Counted from the stretch's first letter, positions 42,572 to 51,152 are shown. The stretch: 64,000 nt of DNA from Desulfosporosinus nitroreducens (GCF_023897015.1 NZ_JAMHFY010000004.1:186001-250000); one strand, 5' to 3'. Made by a program: numbers and translations. Notes: generated from the letters alone by a model not told the origin.

Positions 42572-43096
42572 TTGAATGCTCGGTGGAAAAATCTATTCGA
42601 ATTGGTTCAGATATTAGCCGTTGCTCTTATTCTGTCATTCATTGTTAGAACTTTCCTTTTAGATAATAGGATTGTGCCTTCAAGCTCCATGTTACCCACA
42701 ATCCAACTGCAAGATAGATTGATCGTAGATAAACTGCTGTTTAAGTTTAGGGAAATAGAGCGTGGGGACATAGTCGTATTCCATCCTACTGCAAAATCCG
42801 GCGAAAAAGACGATCTCGTAAAGAGAGTCATCGGACTGCCCGGAGAGGAAATTCAGGTTAAGGATGGAAATGTTCTGGTTAATGGAACAGCGCTTGAGGA
42901 GAGTTATATTCTTGAAAAGCCAGATTACCAATACGATCCTATTACAATTCCGGCGGATTCATACTTTGTCTTGGGAGATAATCGCCGAGGCAGTAATGAC
43001 AGCCACATGTGGGGTTTTTTGCCCAAGCAAAACATAACAGGGAAAGTTTGGATTCGTTATTGGCCTTTTAATACATTCGGAAAGTTAGACAGCTAA
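42572..43096 (+). CDS. lepB: Signal peptidase I
   Basis: This 174-residue type I signal peptidase has an N-terminal transmembrane helix (LVQILAVALILSFIVRTFLL), the catalytic Ser in VPSSSMLPTIQ and the catalytic Lys in DLVKRVIGLPGEE. GDNRRGSNDSHMWGF is the conserved C-terminal box. It cleaves secreted proteins such as the CWB2 protein upstream. The start is TTG behind AAAGGGGG. Confidence 0.94.
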   Translation: MNARWKNLFELVQILAVALILSFIVRTFLLDNRIVPSSSMLPTIQLQDRLIVDKLLFKFREIERGDIVVFHPTAKSGEKDDLVKRVIGLPGEEIQVKDGNVLVNGTALEESYILEKPDYQYDPITIPADSYFVLGDNRRGSNDSHMWGFLPKQNITGKVWIRYWPFNTFGKLDS

Positions 43097-43173
43097 AGCA
43101 CTACCAATCCTATATCCACGAAAATCTAGTAAATGCAAGGTATATTGCAATAAATGCATAGAATATTTCAGTA

Positions 43174-43380
43174 GTAACTCGTTTCAAAATCTACTCTAGC
43201 TGTAAAGGAAATAGGTTATTGTCATTTTGATACGGATGATTATTTTTGGACCTCCACTGATGTACCATTACGCAAAAGAGAAAAATAGAAGAGCGTCAAG
43301 AACTTGTGAAAAGAGATTTGAAAAGTACATCTAAATGGATTTTGTCAGGTTCGCTATGTGGTTGGGGGATATTTTCATAA
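43174..43380 (+). pseudogene. Decayed P-loop kinase (adenylate-kinase-like) fragment
   Basis: Translation across frameshifts gives SKSTLAVKEIGYCHFDTDDY, then in another frame EERQELVKRDLKSTSKWILS followed by GSLCGW, and the coding phase is lost after that. The order Walker-A remnant, DTDDYFW and KWILSGS matches small P-loop NTPases that phosphorylate metabolites. Both ends are missing. The rest of the 43097-43556 gap holds only an inverted repeat near 43400-43440. Confidence 0.6.
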
Positions 43381-43556
43381 AGCCACCAACAGCGAAAGAC
43401 ACACTACGTAAACCACCGCGCCAGCGGTTTAGTGCTTTCTTAAAACCCTACAGTATAAAACGCCTCGCTTTAGAGTTGACGGTATTTGTAGGAAACTATG
43501 TGATGGACTAAAATAAGGCTCTGCCACATCAAACCAACTCCTAGCCTAGTCACAAC

Positions 43557-43895
43557 TTACTTTATGATCGCTTCTAATCTAAGAATAACCTCTTCAATCG
43601 TTTCTTCCGGCACTTTGCATATAAAACTCGTGTTTCTAACTCTCCAGTCTAGAGATTTAATTTGATCTGCTAACACAACGCCTCTGATTTCTAATTCCTC
43701 TGGAAGTTTAACTTCGAATGGAAATCCTTTTACCCGGCTGGTAATCGGGCAAAAAATACCCATCCCGGTCTTGCTATTATATTCCTTTGCGGATATAACC
43801 AAAGCAGGTCTGGTCCCTTGCTGTTCATGCCCGGCCTGTGGATTCAACTGAATCCATACTATATCACCACGTTCTGGCGCATACTTATTCACCAT
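43557..43895 (-). CDS. mazF: MazF/PemK-family toxin (endoribonuclease)
   Basis: From the ATG at 43895 the product is 112 residues. The family fold starts RGDIVWIQLNPQAGHEQQGT, with the conserved RPALVIS strand and PITSRVKGFPFEV following. MazF cleaves mRNA at short sequences when not bound by the antitoxin. The start overlaps the antitoxin stop by seven bases, behind GGAGGGG. Confidence 0.92.
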   Translation of the reverse strand: MVNKYAPERGDIVWIQLNPQAGHEQQGTRPALVISAKEYNSKTGMGIFCPITSRVKGFPFEVKLPEELEIRGVVLADQIKSLDWRVRNTSFICKVPEETIEEVILRLEAIIK

Positions 43896-44122
43896 TTTTC
43901 CCCTCCAACCGGCTCTCCCCAATCTATTTCTTCCGGTTCATATTTATCAGGGATTTGGGCAAGTAATTCTTTTAAATCGTATTTTTTTCGAGTGACGATG
44001 ATCTTATCTCCATCAAGTTCGATATCAATTGGGGTCCCGTCATTAATTTTTATTGAATTAGCCATTGAAGCCGGTATTCTTATACCAATGCTATTTCCCC
44101 ATTTCCGGGCCATTGCCTCCAT
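43889..44122 (-). CDS. mazE: MazE-type AbrB-fold antitoxin
   Basis: This 77-residue antitoxin has an N-terminal SpoVT-AbrB swapped-hairpin DNA-binding domain (ARKWGNSIGIRIPASMANSI) and an acidic C-terminal tail (KYEPEEIDWGEPVGGE) that would block the toxin. A GAGGTG site precedes the ATG. It is first in the operon, as usual, and probably autorepresses it. Confidence 0.93.
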   Translation of the reverse strand: MEAMARKWGNSIGIRIPASMANSIKINDGTPIDIELDGDKIIVTRKKYDLKELLAQIPDKYEPEEIDWGEPVGGEKW

Positions 44123-44281
44123 AGTGTGTCACCTCATTCTTTTTATTTAGTTTATACAAAGTATATACATTGTAATGAAATTTATCCACTTGAAAAAACC
44201 TACAAATTTCAACTAACAATTACAATCTACCGCAGGGTAGAGGAATGGACTCTAGTTCGAATAACAAAACCTTTCAATATG

Positions 44282-44475
44282 AACGCTTCAGCCGGGAAAC
44301 TAAGATTTCACCTGGCTGAAGCGTTTTGTAAAAAGACAACAACCATTTGGCCTCTTACTGTCAGAGACCAATGGTTGTTGTCTTCTACGCACAGAGAAAT
44401 CTGGTGGGTCCGCGCCGGACCGGAGTGATGGTCTCCACGTAGAAACGATCCCTGAAAAGAGCCCGGTTGCCCGGG
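44282..44475 (-). terminator. Stack of three hairpins downstream of the WtpA-like gene
   Basis: On the minus strand the order is GCCCGG-GCAA-CCGGGC with TCTTTT (44455-44475), a folded segment with GGTCC-GGCGC-GGACC and closing CTACG/CGTAG (about 44386-44445), AAGACAACAACCATT with its complement and five T (44333-44384), and AACGCTTCAGCC with its complement (44282-44325). At least two are good terminators. The gap to mazE (44123-44281) holds its AT-rich promoter region. Confidence 0.75.
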
Positions 44476-44483
44476 CCAAAGAT

Positions 44484-45305
44484 TTAGTATGGGATCAGTC
44501 CACAGTCCTCTAGGATTTGCTGACCTTTTTTGCTTAACATCAAATCCAGGAAATCCTTTGCCAATGCCGGATTTTCGGCATTTTTTGGAATAGCAATGGC
44601 AAACTCAATGGGTGCTCCAGGAATGGTAATCATCTCTCCGGAATTTCTGCCCTGCAGACTCACCGTGGACTGCTTGTAATAATCCGCATGGGCGGGGTTG
44701 GAGAGGTTTATCTTTTCCGGCAGCATCAAGTTTCTTAGGCCAAACTGATTGGCCACACAGAGATATTCAAAAGCGTAGTCTAATTTACCTACAAGCACAT
44801 CAGAGGCCAAATCATACGATTTAGGATAAATCAAATCACCCCTGCACCTCTGATCTAGCTGTCCAAACAAACCAGGTCGTCCGTAATACTGCTCCGCCAA
44901 CTGCCAAACCATCAGAGTACGATAGCCGCAGGGGTCTAAATGTTGGTTAGACCGTCCAAAGGTCACTTCTTCACGAAGCAATATATCAAACCAATTCTTA
45001 GCGTCGATCTCCCCACTGCCCCTAGAAAATTCGTTATAGGCCAGTACAATTTGGTCATTGGCAAAAATGTAGTATTTGTCAACATACTCAGGACCAAGCA
45101 GCTCATCAAAGAGCATGGGGTCTGCCAGAGCCAAGATATCCACCACCTTGCCCTCACGCACCTGTCTTGCACAGGCCCGTGAACCACAGGAGTCTAGTTG
45201 AATGTCTAGTCCTGGACGAGCCTCATCTAGTAACTTGGCACATTCCACCACCGGTTTGCGCAATGCCCCTGCATGTAATATTTTTAAGGTTTGCTGATTA
45301 CTCAA
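44484..45305 (-). CDS. WtpA-like oxyanion-binding protein without signal peptide
   Basis: This 273-residue protein has the fold and motifs of tungstate/molybdate-binding proteins (WtpA/ModA): KILHAGALRKPVVE, GSRACARQVREGKVVDILAL, ANDQIVLAYNEFSRGSGEI, LDPCGYRTLMVWQLAEQYYG and GAPIEFAIAIPKNA. Relatives are secreted or lipid-anchored, but here there is no signal peptide: a TAA lies three codons upstream of the TTG start. No ABC permease or ATPase gene is adjacent. It overlaps the PadR gene by eight bases. A cytoplasmic sensor or carrier role is inferred. Confidence 0.8.
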   Translation of the reverse strand: MSNQQTLKILHAGALRKPVVECAKLLDEARPGLDIQLDSCGSRACARQVREGKVVDILALADPMLFDELLGPEYVDKYYIFANDQIVLAYNEFSRGSGEIDAKNWFDILLREEVTFGRSNQHLDPCGYRTLMVWQLAEQYYGRPGLFGQLDQRCRGDLIYPKSYDLASDVLVGKLDYAFEYLCVANQFGLRNLMLPEKINLSNPAHADYYKQSTVSLQGRNSGEMITIPGAPIEFAIAIPKNAENPALAKDFLDLMLSKKGQQILEDCGLIPY

Positions 45306-45678
45306 TCTTTTTTACCTCCCGTTGGTACTGCTCTAAAAACGCTTGCATTCTGATTACCTTGTCGTTAATTAACTGCACACAGTAGTCTAACGCTTGGTGA
45401 CCTTCGCGGCTTAACTGGTAGGCTCGTCGCGCGGGACCGTTGTTCTCAGTTTCCCATTGAGAAATAACTAACCCGTCTTCTTCCATGCGACGCAAGTTGC
45501 GGTAAATGGTGGCAGGGTCCGCCTCGATTTCCGAGAAGCCCGATTCGTTAACCATTTGAATTAACCCGTACCCATGAGCGGGCTCATTAGCCAGAATGTA
45601 AAGCAGAGTGGGTACCAGCATTTTATCAATTCGACCAGCAATATAAGCAAAGGCAGGGTTTTGCACTTCTTCTTTCAC
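45298..45678 (-). CDS. PadR-family transcriptional regulator
   Basis: This 126-residue PadR protein has the winged helix VPTLLYILANEPAHGYGLIQ with IEADPATIYRNLRRMEEDGL and GPARRAYQLSREG, and a short C-terminal dimerisation helix (about residues 95-122). It lacks the long C-terminal domain of the 5618-6178 PadR. The overlap with the WtpA-like gene suggests that the pair works together, perhaps in oxyanion-responsive control of the TauE/SafE permease upstream. Confidence 0.9.
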   Translation of the reverse strand: MKEEVQNPAFAYIAGRIDKMLVPTLLYILANEPAHGYGLIQMVNESGFSEIEADPATIYRNLRRMEEDGLVISQWETENNGPARRAYQLSREGHQALDYCVQLINDKVIRMQAFLEQYQREVKKIE

Positions 45679-45706
45679 AGTTTACACCTCGAATTTCCTT
45701 CTACAT

Positions 45707-45928
45707 CTAACATTTTTCCTCAGTCACATAAAACATGCTGATATGGTAACTGGCCTGCAGGACCGTTTCTAAAATCTGATCATAGGATATCGTTTGGGAA
45801 TCATACAGAATAGTGGCTTCCCTGTGCCGTAGCTGGCATTGTAATATCCCCGCTAACTGTCTTAGGATTTGTTGCAGAACTTTTTTATCTTCTTCAACAA
45901 TAACCAAAGTTATTTCACCGGTAACCAT
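45707..45928 (-). CDS. Small protein with possible ferredoxin-like (HMA/ACT-type) fold
   Basis: This 73-residue product alternates strands and helices: GEITLVIVEED, KVLQQILRQLAGILQCQL, REATILYDSQTISYDQILET, then YHISMFYV. The pattern looks like a beta-alpha-beta-beta-alpha-beta ferredoxin fold, but the CxxC of heavy-metal domains is absent. The assignment is from pattern only. It lies 28 bases before the PadR gene and 92 bases after the TauE/SafE gene, on the same strand. Confidence 0.55.
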   Translation of the reverse strand: MVTGEITLVIVEEDKKVLQQILRQLAGILQCQLRHREATILYDSQTISYDQILETVLQASYHISMFYVTEEKC

Positions 45929-46020
45929 TCTATCACACCCTGTTTATTTAGTAATACCCTAAAGTCAAGGAAATCCCACCCGCCAGGTTACCCAAGCGAG
46001 TGGAATAAGCAAACACTTTA

Positions 46021-46989
46021 TTAAAAGAAATATTGTCCAATGTAGCTAATGGACAGGAAAAGGATTAGGGACGTAAGGATCACTTTAATCAGTTTATCCG
46101 GCATGAATTTTTGGAGGCGAGCACCTACATAGGTACCCAATAGGCCACCTACGCCAAAGAGAATACCTAACATCCAATCCGGAGAAACGTTGACACCAGT
46201 AGCAATACTAGAGGTAGCAAGGATGTGATAGTAAGTAACTCCGGCAATAGAGGTAATAAAAGTGCCTGCCATAGCTGCACCAGCTACGGTATAAATGGGT
46301 AATCCCAGTACAGCCACACAAAACGGTGCAATAATGGCACCTCCACCGATACCGTAAATACCCCCAATTAAACCTACCACCAGAGAAAGTAATAGAATTG
46401 GCAAGGTGCCGAAAGAATAGGTTTCACCCCAAAAGTCATATTCAACCTTATTCCAAGAAATCGATTTGGTCTTTACGACGGCCTCAGCGGGCAGGCCTGC
46501 AGCGATCCGGCCCGAGTTTACTTCTTTTAACTTTGCCACCTGACCGGCAAACTTATCCTGCATGTTTTTGTTTCGTGCTTTAACTTTTTTGTTCCAGCCC
46601 ATCACTTCCGAAAGCAGTCGGTAGCCTAAATAGAGAAGTACAAAACCCACAAAGAGTTTGAATGTCTTGGGATTCGGAAGGTACAGGATACGTACCCAGG
46701 CTCCGAAAAATACCCCTGGCAGGGTGCCAATAATTATTGCCCAAGTTAGGGGCCAGGCCATGCGCCCTTCTTTGATATAGCGATACAGAGCACCGGGAAT
46801 GGCAACGATGTTGAAAATCATATTGGTTGGACTTACGGCGGGACTAGTGAAATTCAATACACTCATTTGGAAGGGCATAAGTAAGAATGCCCCAGAAACC
46901 CCCGCTGAAGACGTCAATGAGGATACTAGAAAGGCCACAAGTGGAGGTATAAACGGCAGAACATCGACACCGGAAACGGGAAAGTGCAT
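46021..46989 (-). CDS. TauE/SafE-family anion permease
   Basis: This 322-residue membrane protein has about eight helices in two homologous halves; the first starts SSLTSSAGVSGAFLLMPF and the second VVGLIGGIYGIGGGAIIAPF, the family's glycine-rich repeat. A hydrophilic loop of about 60 residues lies between. Members export or import sulfite, sulfoacetate or other organosulfur and oxyanions. It appears to be first in the minus-strand series with the small protein, PadR and WtpA-like genes. Confidence 0.88.
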   Translation of the reverse strand: MHFPVSGVDVLPFIPPLVAFLVSSLTSSAGVSGAFLLMPFQMSVLNFTSPAVSPTNMIFNIVAIPGALYRYIKEGRMAWPLTWAIIIGTLPGVFFGAWVRILYLPNPKTFKLFVGFVLLYLGYRLLSEVMGWNKKVKARNKNMQDKFAGQVAKLKEVNSGRIAAGLPAEAVVKTKSISWNKVEYDFWGETYSFGTLPILLLSLVVGLIGGIYGIGGGAIIAPFCVAVLGLPIYTVAGAAMAGTFITSIAGVTYYHILATSSIATGVNVSPDWMLGILFGVGGLLGTYVGARLQKFMPDKLIKVILTSLILFLSISYIGQYFF

Positions 46990-47292
46990 AATGATTCCTC
47001 CTCACAATAATTCCTCAAATAAATTACCGCCTAATTACCTAGCCTAATGTCTTAACTTACTATCTCTTCGTCCATAGGTTCATACTTCAAGTACTCTCAC
47101 TGTGCATATAGATTTAATACATATGTATTCTACAGGTTTTAAATTTATCCTTCTTAATTTTTGATTTCCCCTAAAAAAACTTCTTACTTACAGTGTCAGA
47201 AATTGTTCATAATGCAAAAATCCCCCACTAATTGTAAATGAGTATCCCCCCCATCGAACTGGCGTATTTATGCTATAATTATTATAGAATAA

Positions 47293-47445
47293 TTCCGAAG
47301 AGGTACTAAATCGAACGAAAACGATGCATTATTTCTAAGCAGCTTTTATCCTAAAGAAGTTAAAATTAATCAAGTTATAGAAAACAACAGTGGTATTACT
47401 ATTTTAGAACAATTAGCTTTAAATGCTGAAATCAAAGGTATATAA
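47293..47445 (+). pseudogene. Possible gene remnant upstream of psd
   Basis: A 50-codon plus-strand frame follows a stop codon and has no usable start. Its translation is protein-like (SNENDALFLSSFYPKEVKI, then SGITILEQLALNAEIKGI). An exact AT palindrome CTATAATTATTATAG lies just ahead (47273-47287). It may be the tail of a lost gene. The remaining 46990-47292 shows nothing else. Confidence 0.3.
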
Positions 47446-47480
47446 ATTATTGTTATTATTTACACAAAAGGGGTTAAGTG

Positions 47481-48365
47481 ATGATTATTGTTTATAATAG
47501 AGAAACTAAGACATATGAGACTGAGCAAGTAGTAGGAAATACGTATCTAAAGTGGACTTATTCTTCACCTGTTGGAATGAAGCTATTAGAATTAATTGTA
47601 AAGAAAAAACTTTTTTCTAAGCTATATGGCTTCTTTTGTGATAGAAAAATAAGCAAAAAAAAGATTCCGTCTTTTATTAGTGAATTTGGTATTGATATGT
47701 CTCTCTGTGAAAAAAAACTAGAACAATTTGAATCATTTAATGATTTTTTTGCTAGAAAGCTTACTAGACCCATAGATAGCGCATTAGGTTCAATAATATC
47801 GCCTGGTGATGGCAAACTTGTAGCCTATGACAATATTGACTTGAATAAATTAGTTCAAATTAAAGGTTATACGTATAGCTTTAGTAAGCTTATCGATGAT
47901 CCCAGTATAGCGTCAAAGTTTTCAGAAGGTACCTGCCTAATTCTTCGACTTAGTCCAACAGATTATCATAGGTTTAACTTTATAGATAACGGTATCTGCG
48001 AAGAAACAAAAAAAATAAAAGGTGATTATTACTCTGTAAATCCAATTGCACTAAAGGCGGTAACTGAGCTTTTCTGTAAGAATAAAAGAGAATGGAGTAT
48101 TTTTCATTCAGATAACTTTGGTGATGTATTATGTGTAGAAGTAGGTGCAACCTTTGTTGGTTCAATAATACAAACCTATTTTCCAAGAAAAAGAGTAAAA
48201 AAAGGGGATGAAAAAGGGTACTTTAAATTTGGCGGCTCTACTACCCTATTATTTTTTGAAAAAGGTAAAGTAAGAATTGATGAAGATATAATTGCTCAGA
48301 CAAATAAAGGATATGAAATAAGTGTAGTTATGGGTGAAAAAATAGGAGAAAAAGCTATTAGATAA
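47481..48365 (+). CDS. psd: Phosphatidylserine decarboxylase proenzyme
   Basis: Psd converts phosphatidylserine to phosphatidylethanolamine. The 294-residue product shows [12 protein letters not shown], the conserved [11 protein letters not shown], and the self-cleavage motif as [10 protein letters not shown], where cleavage before Ser would create the pyruvoyl group; Clostridia-type enzymes commonly have GGST rather than LGST. The ATG at 47481 is preceded by AAGGGG at seven bases; a GTG one codon earlier is less likely. Composition is more AT-rich than its neighbours, and no pssA gene is adjacent. Confidence 0.93.
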   Translation: MIIVYNRETKTYETEQVVGNTYLKWTYSSPVGMKLLELIVKKKLFSKLYGFFCDRKISKKKIPSFISEFGIDMSLCEKKLEQFESFNDFFARKLTRPIDSALGSIISPGDGKLVAYDNIDLNKLVQIKGYTYSFSKLIDDPSIASKFSEGTCLILRLSPTDYHRFNFIDNGICEETKKIKGDYYSVNPIALKAVTELFCKNKREWSIFHSDNFGDVLCVEVGATFVGSIIQTYFPRKRVKKGDEKGYFKFGGSTTLLFFEKGKVRIDEDIIAQTNKGYEISVVMGEKIGEKAIR

Positions 48366-48370
48366 TTAAG

Positions 48371-48393
48371 AAGCCGTCCTTTTCGGACGGCTT
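48371..48393. terminator. Terminator after psd
   Basis: AAGCCGTCC, a five-base loop, then GGACGGCTT and T. Confidence 0.85.
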
Positions 48394-48399
48394 TGATAC

Positions 48400-48531
48400 T
48401 TAACAATCTTCCTCGCATTCCCTTGTTTTACTTATCCAAATTGCAGCTCCTGTAGCTAGGGCAAGGATGAATAACGAGGGAGGACTAAATAAACTATTTG
48501 TCTTTCTAGTTCTCATTTTTATACCAAGCAT
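48400..48531 (-). CDS. Small single-helix membrane protein
   Basis: A 43-residue frame starts at the ATG at 48531 with AAGGAGGT upstream. The product has a basic N-terminus (MLGIKMRTRKTN), one hydrophobic helix (SLFILALATGAAIWI) and a Cys-ending acidic tail (TRECEEDC). It is convergent with psd. The strong ribosome site and membrane topology support a real gene. Family unknown. Confidence 0.6.
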   Translation of the reverse strand: MLGIKMRTRKTNSLFSPPSLFILALATGAAIWISKTRECEEDC

Positions 48532-48850
48532 TCCCAAGACCTCCTTGCAATATTATATTGACGATTTAGGTTTTGCATTTACGTCCACGTTATACCAGTT
48601 AAAAAATATATCTAACATGAGGTATTGAGTAATTAAAGGCTTGAACGGCAGAAAATCGGCAGAAAATCCATAGCATTAAATAGTTAGTAAAGTCTTTACT
48701 ATTACCGTAGTTAGAGGCTTTTTATAATTATGAAACAGATTCCCCTTATTTTGCATAAAAATTAATGAGATAATAAGTCGTCTTAAGCTGATAGTGATGT
48801 TTCTTAGCAGAGTCAGAAGGAAAGCAATTTATAATGGGTTGTGTTCAAAT

Positions 48851-49048
48851 GTGAATAAAAATATAGTTTTTATTGTCCTTGTAATCCTCTTCCTTACAGG
48901 TGGACTCGTGGGTTACAAGGTAGGAGAAGTAGCATGCCAGGAAATAATTAATGCACAAGACGTCGTTCATAAATTTAAAATTGGAGGAATAAAAAATGCA
49001 ATATCAAAAGTTAATAGAGGAAAAAGTACACAAGTATTATTGGGATGA
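48851..49048 (+). CDS. Small membrane protein preceding the C_GCAxxG_C_C gene
   Basis: One hydrophobic helix (IVFIVLVILFLTGGLVGYKVG) is followed by a helical tail with a Cys (EVACQEIINAQDVVHK). I take the GTG at 48851 (65 residues); TTG or ATG codons further upstream are alternatives and no start has a strong ribosome site. Its 3' end overlaps the next gene by 53 bases in another frame. The tail contains the next gene's ribosome site, suggesting coupled translation. Confidence 0.5.
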   Translation: MNKNIVFIVLVILFLTGGLVGYKVGEVACQEIINAQDVVHKFKIGGIKNAISKVNRGKSTQVLLG

Positions 49049-49403
49049 TGATTTGAATTGTACAACTGCCTCTTTACTCACTCTTTCTGAAGTATTTCGG
49101 ACAAAATTAAGTTCCCAAATTCTTGACGCTGTAACAGGAATACCAGGTGCAGGTAGGTATGGTGCACAATGTGGATTGGTAGCAAGTGCTTTGATGTTTA
49201 TCGGAATTAAAGGGAAAGAAAAAGGATTGCAACAAGAGGAAATAGTAACTATATGTAATAATTTTGCCAGAGAATTTGAGAAAGAGTTCGGGAGTTTAAA
49301 CTGTAGAGACCTTCGCCCGCAAGGATTTAAACCTGAAAACCCACCACACTTATGTGAAGAGATAACGCAAAAGGCAGTTAAATTTACTCTTAATTTTTTA
49401 TAA
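48996..49403 (+). CDS. C_GCAxxG_C_C family redox-type protein
   Basis: At 135 residues this fits the family of putative redox-active or metal-binding proteins named for its Cys pattern. Visible are Cys in DLNCTTASLLTL, QCGLVASALMFIG in place of GCAxxG, Cys in LNCRDLRPQG and a final Cys in PPHLCEEITQKAVKF. The central motif is GAQCGLVASAL, slightly off the consensus. A TGGAGGA site precedes the ATG. Function is unknown in the family; links to electron transfer have been proposed. Confidence 0.8.
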   Translation: MQYQKLIEEKVHKYYWDDDLNCTTASLLTLSEVFRTKLSSQILDAVTGIPGAGRYGAQCGLVASALMFIGIKGKEKGLQQEEIVTICNNFAREFEKEFGSLNCRDLRPQGFKPENPPHLCEEITQKAVKFTLNFL

Positions 49404-49405
49404 TC

Positions 49406-49438
49406 GCGTAAAGTATAGAATTATTTATTACGCATTTT
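49406..49438 (+). terminator. Terminator after the C_GCAxxG_C_C gene
   Basis: GCGTAA and TTACGC close a 16-base loop and are followed by ATTTTTC. The stem is short. Confidence 0.55.
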
Positions 49439-49560
49439 TCTAATGTTGTGACACATTCGTCGGATTATGGCAATAACCTTTTGCTAATTTCCGAGAGATA
49501 AGACATTACCCACCAGTAAGTCAGTTTATTGAAAGTATGCTCAAAGAGGAGGAATACCCG

Positions 49561-49731
49561 ATGGCTTTTTTAGTGTATCTACTACCAGTTTCTTGTTTCT
49601 TTTTTGTAAATAATCTAGTTTCTATTATTGAGAAGGTGCATAAGGACGACAAAAATACTGGTTTCAACACAATCGGTGCAACACTGGGACTTCTTTTGAT
49701 TACAGGAGCTATAATTGCCACTCAATCTTGA
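49561..49731 (+). CDS. Small two-helix membrane protein
   Basis: A 56-residue product starts at the ATG at 49561 behind AGAGGAGGAA. Two hydrophobic helices (FLVYLLPVSCFFFVNNLV and IGATLGLLLITGAIIA) flank a charged loop (EKVHKDDKNTGF). No family recognised. Confidence 0.6.
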   Translation: MAFLVYLLPVSCFFFVNNLVSIIEKVHKDDKNTGFNTIGATLGLLLITGAIIATQS

Positions 49732-49806
49732 ATTGTTGTGTAACCATTCTTGTACTGCGTAATAGGATTTCATATTTCTCAAACATTCAAACATTCGCGA
49801 ACTAAA

Positions 49807-49838
49807 AAGACACGCTTAGCGATATCTAAGCGTGTCTT
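49807..49838 (+). terminator. Terminator after the small membrane gene
   Basis: AAGACACGCTTAG, six bases, then CTAAGCGTGTCTT and CTTTA. The 49850-50046 stretch contains another imperfect inverted repeat (about 49916-49952) and no gene. Confidence 0.85.
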
Positions 49839-50046
49839 CTTTATAACATTTTTTAGTACATATACTAAAACTCAAACGTTGTCTACCATACATTATCTTG
49901 GTTTTAGTACACTACTAACTATAGATAGGCATAGCTAAAACCGTCTATAGTTAATTTCACTATAAATTTAATCAAGGAACCGACGATTCCCAATGATATT
50001 TTAGTTTTCCCTCTAACTCTTTAATTGGTATGGATAAGTAGGGTTC

Positions 50047-50676
50047 CTAAGAATCGCCCCTCGCGGCTTCCTCAACGCTTTCCAAGTTTAAGCCCAAAAT
50101 CTCTTCAATTGCCTCATTCAGCTCAGTTTTACCAACCCCTGACTGTGCCGAAAAGGGAAGAATCAGCGACACATCTTGGATATCTAACGCTTTGGCGATA
50201 ACCTTCAAGTGCTTAGCCCACTGACCACGTGCAATTTTATCGACTTTGGTTGCCACGATCATGGTTGGAACCTGCATAGTTCGTAACCATTGCTGCATTT
50301 CGATATCTTCAACGCTTGGTGCATGGCGAATATCGACAATTTGAATAACCGCACGCAAAGGCTCACGCTTTTTGAGATAATGCTCCATCATAGGACCCCA
50401 TTGCGCATTTACCGTCTTGGCGACCTTGGCATAGCCATAGCCGGGCAAGTCAACTAAAAACCAAGCATCATTGACTCTATAGAAATTCAAGGTTTGAGTT
50501 TTCCCCGGTGTATTCCCCGTTCGCGCAAGGTTACGCCGTCCCAAAAAACTGTTAATCAGAGATGACTTACCAACATTTGACCGCCCAGCCATCGCTATCT
50601 CCGGCAATCCATCAACTGGATATTGCTCATATTTTACAGCAGATGCTACATACTCTGCCTTCTTAATGACTATCAA
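50047..50676 (-). CDS. engB: EngB/YsxC ribosome-assembly GTPase
   Basis: This 209-residue GTPase is needed for 50S subunit assembly. G1 is GRSNVGKSSLINSF, G2 lies in the NTPGKTQTLNFY region, G3 is VDLPGYGYAKV, and G4 is TKVDKIARG. The TTG start is preceded by GGAAGAGG. Order after lon matches the lon-ysxC pairing of Firmicutes, although a repeat cluster of about 475 bases now separates them. Confidence 0.95.
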   Translation of the reverse strand: MIVIKKAEYVASAVKYEQYPVDGLPEIAMAGRSNVGKSSLINSFLGRRNLARTGNTPGKTQTLNFYRVNDAWFLVDLPGYGYAKVAKTVNAQWGPMMEHYLKKREPLRAVIQIVDIRHAPSVEDIEMQQWLRTMQVPTMIVATKVDKIARGQWAKHLKVIAKALDIQDVSLILPFSAQSGVGKTELNEAIEEILGLNLESVEEAARGDS

Positions 50677-50749
50677 GATACCTCTTCCTTTCGTGCAAGT
50701 TTTCTTACTTGCACTCTAACTTACATTCGTTTTCTCCAGGCTTCATTTT

Positions 50750-51152
50750 ATGGCACGACGAGCGCACGGCTGAACAAGTGTGACGCGAACCTCTCCCCAG
50801 AAAGGACCCTAAACCGTCCCCGGTACCTTAAAAGCCCAAGAGGGTCGTGATCACACGGCGTGAATGCCTTTTGCGTGAGTCGTAGCCAAACTCGGCTTTA
50901 ATCCGCTTTCATCCAGCAGGGCGGAAAACAGGGACGTTTTCCGCCGGCCTTGCGACAGGGACGTCGCATTGGCCGGGAACCCTGCCCTCTTTCATTCGGA
51001 TTAAAGCCCTAGTTTGGCACGACGACCGCACGGCTGAACAAGTGTGACGCGACCCTCTCCCCAGAACCGTCTCCCGTGCCTTCGTCCTCAACCCAAGAGG
51101 GTCGCGATCACACGACGAGCGCATGGCCGAGGACGTGTCTCGCGACCCTCCC
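50750..51152. repeat. Second cluster of the 220-bp palindromic element (family 1)
   Basis: A right-end fragment (about 50750-50800), a full unit (50839-51060) and a short deletion form (about 51095-51152) share ends GAGGGTCG and GCGACCCTC, plus CTCGGCTTTAATCCGCTTTC and CCCTAGTTTGGCACGACG, with the array at 9.4-10.4 kb. The short form keeps both ends but has lost the middle. It abuts the lon stop codon. Confidence 0.85.
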
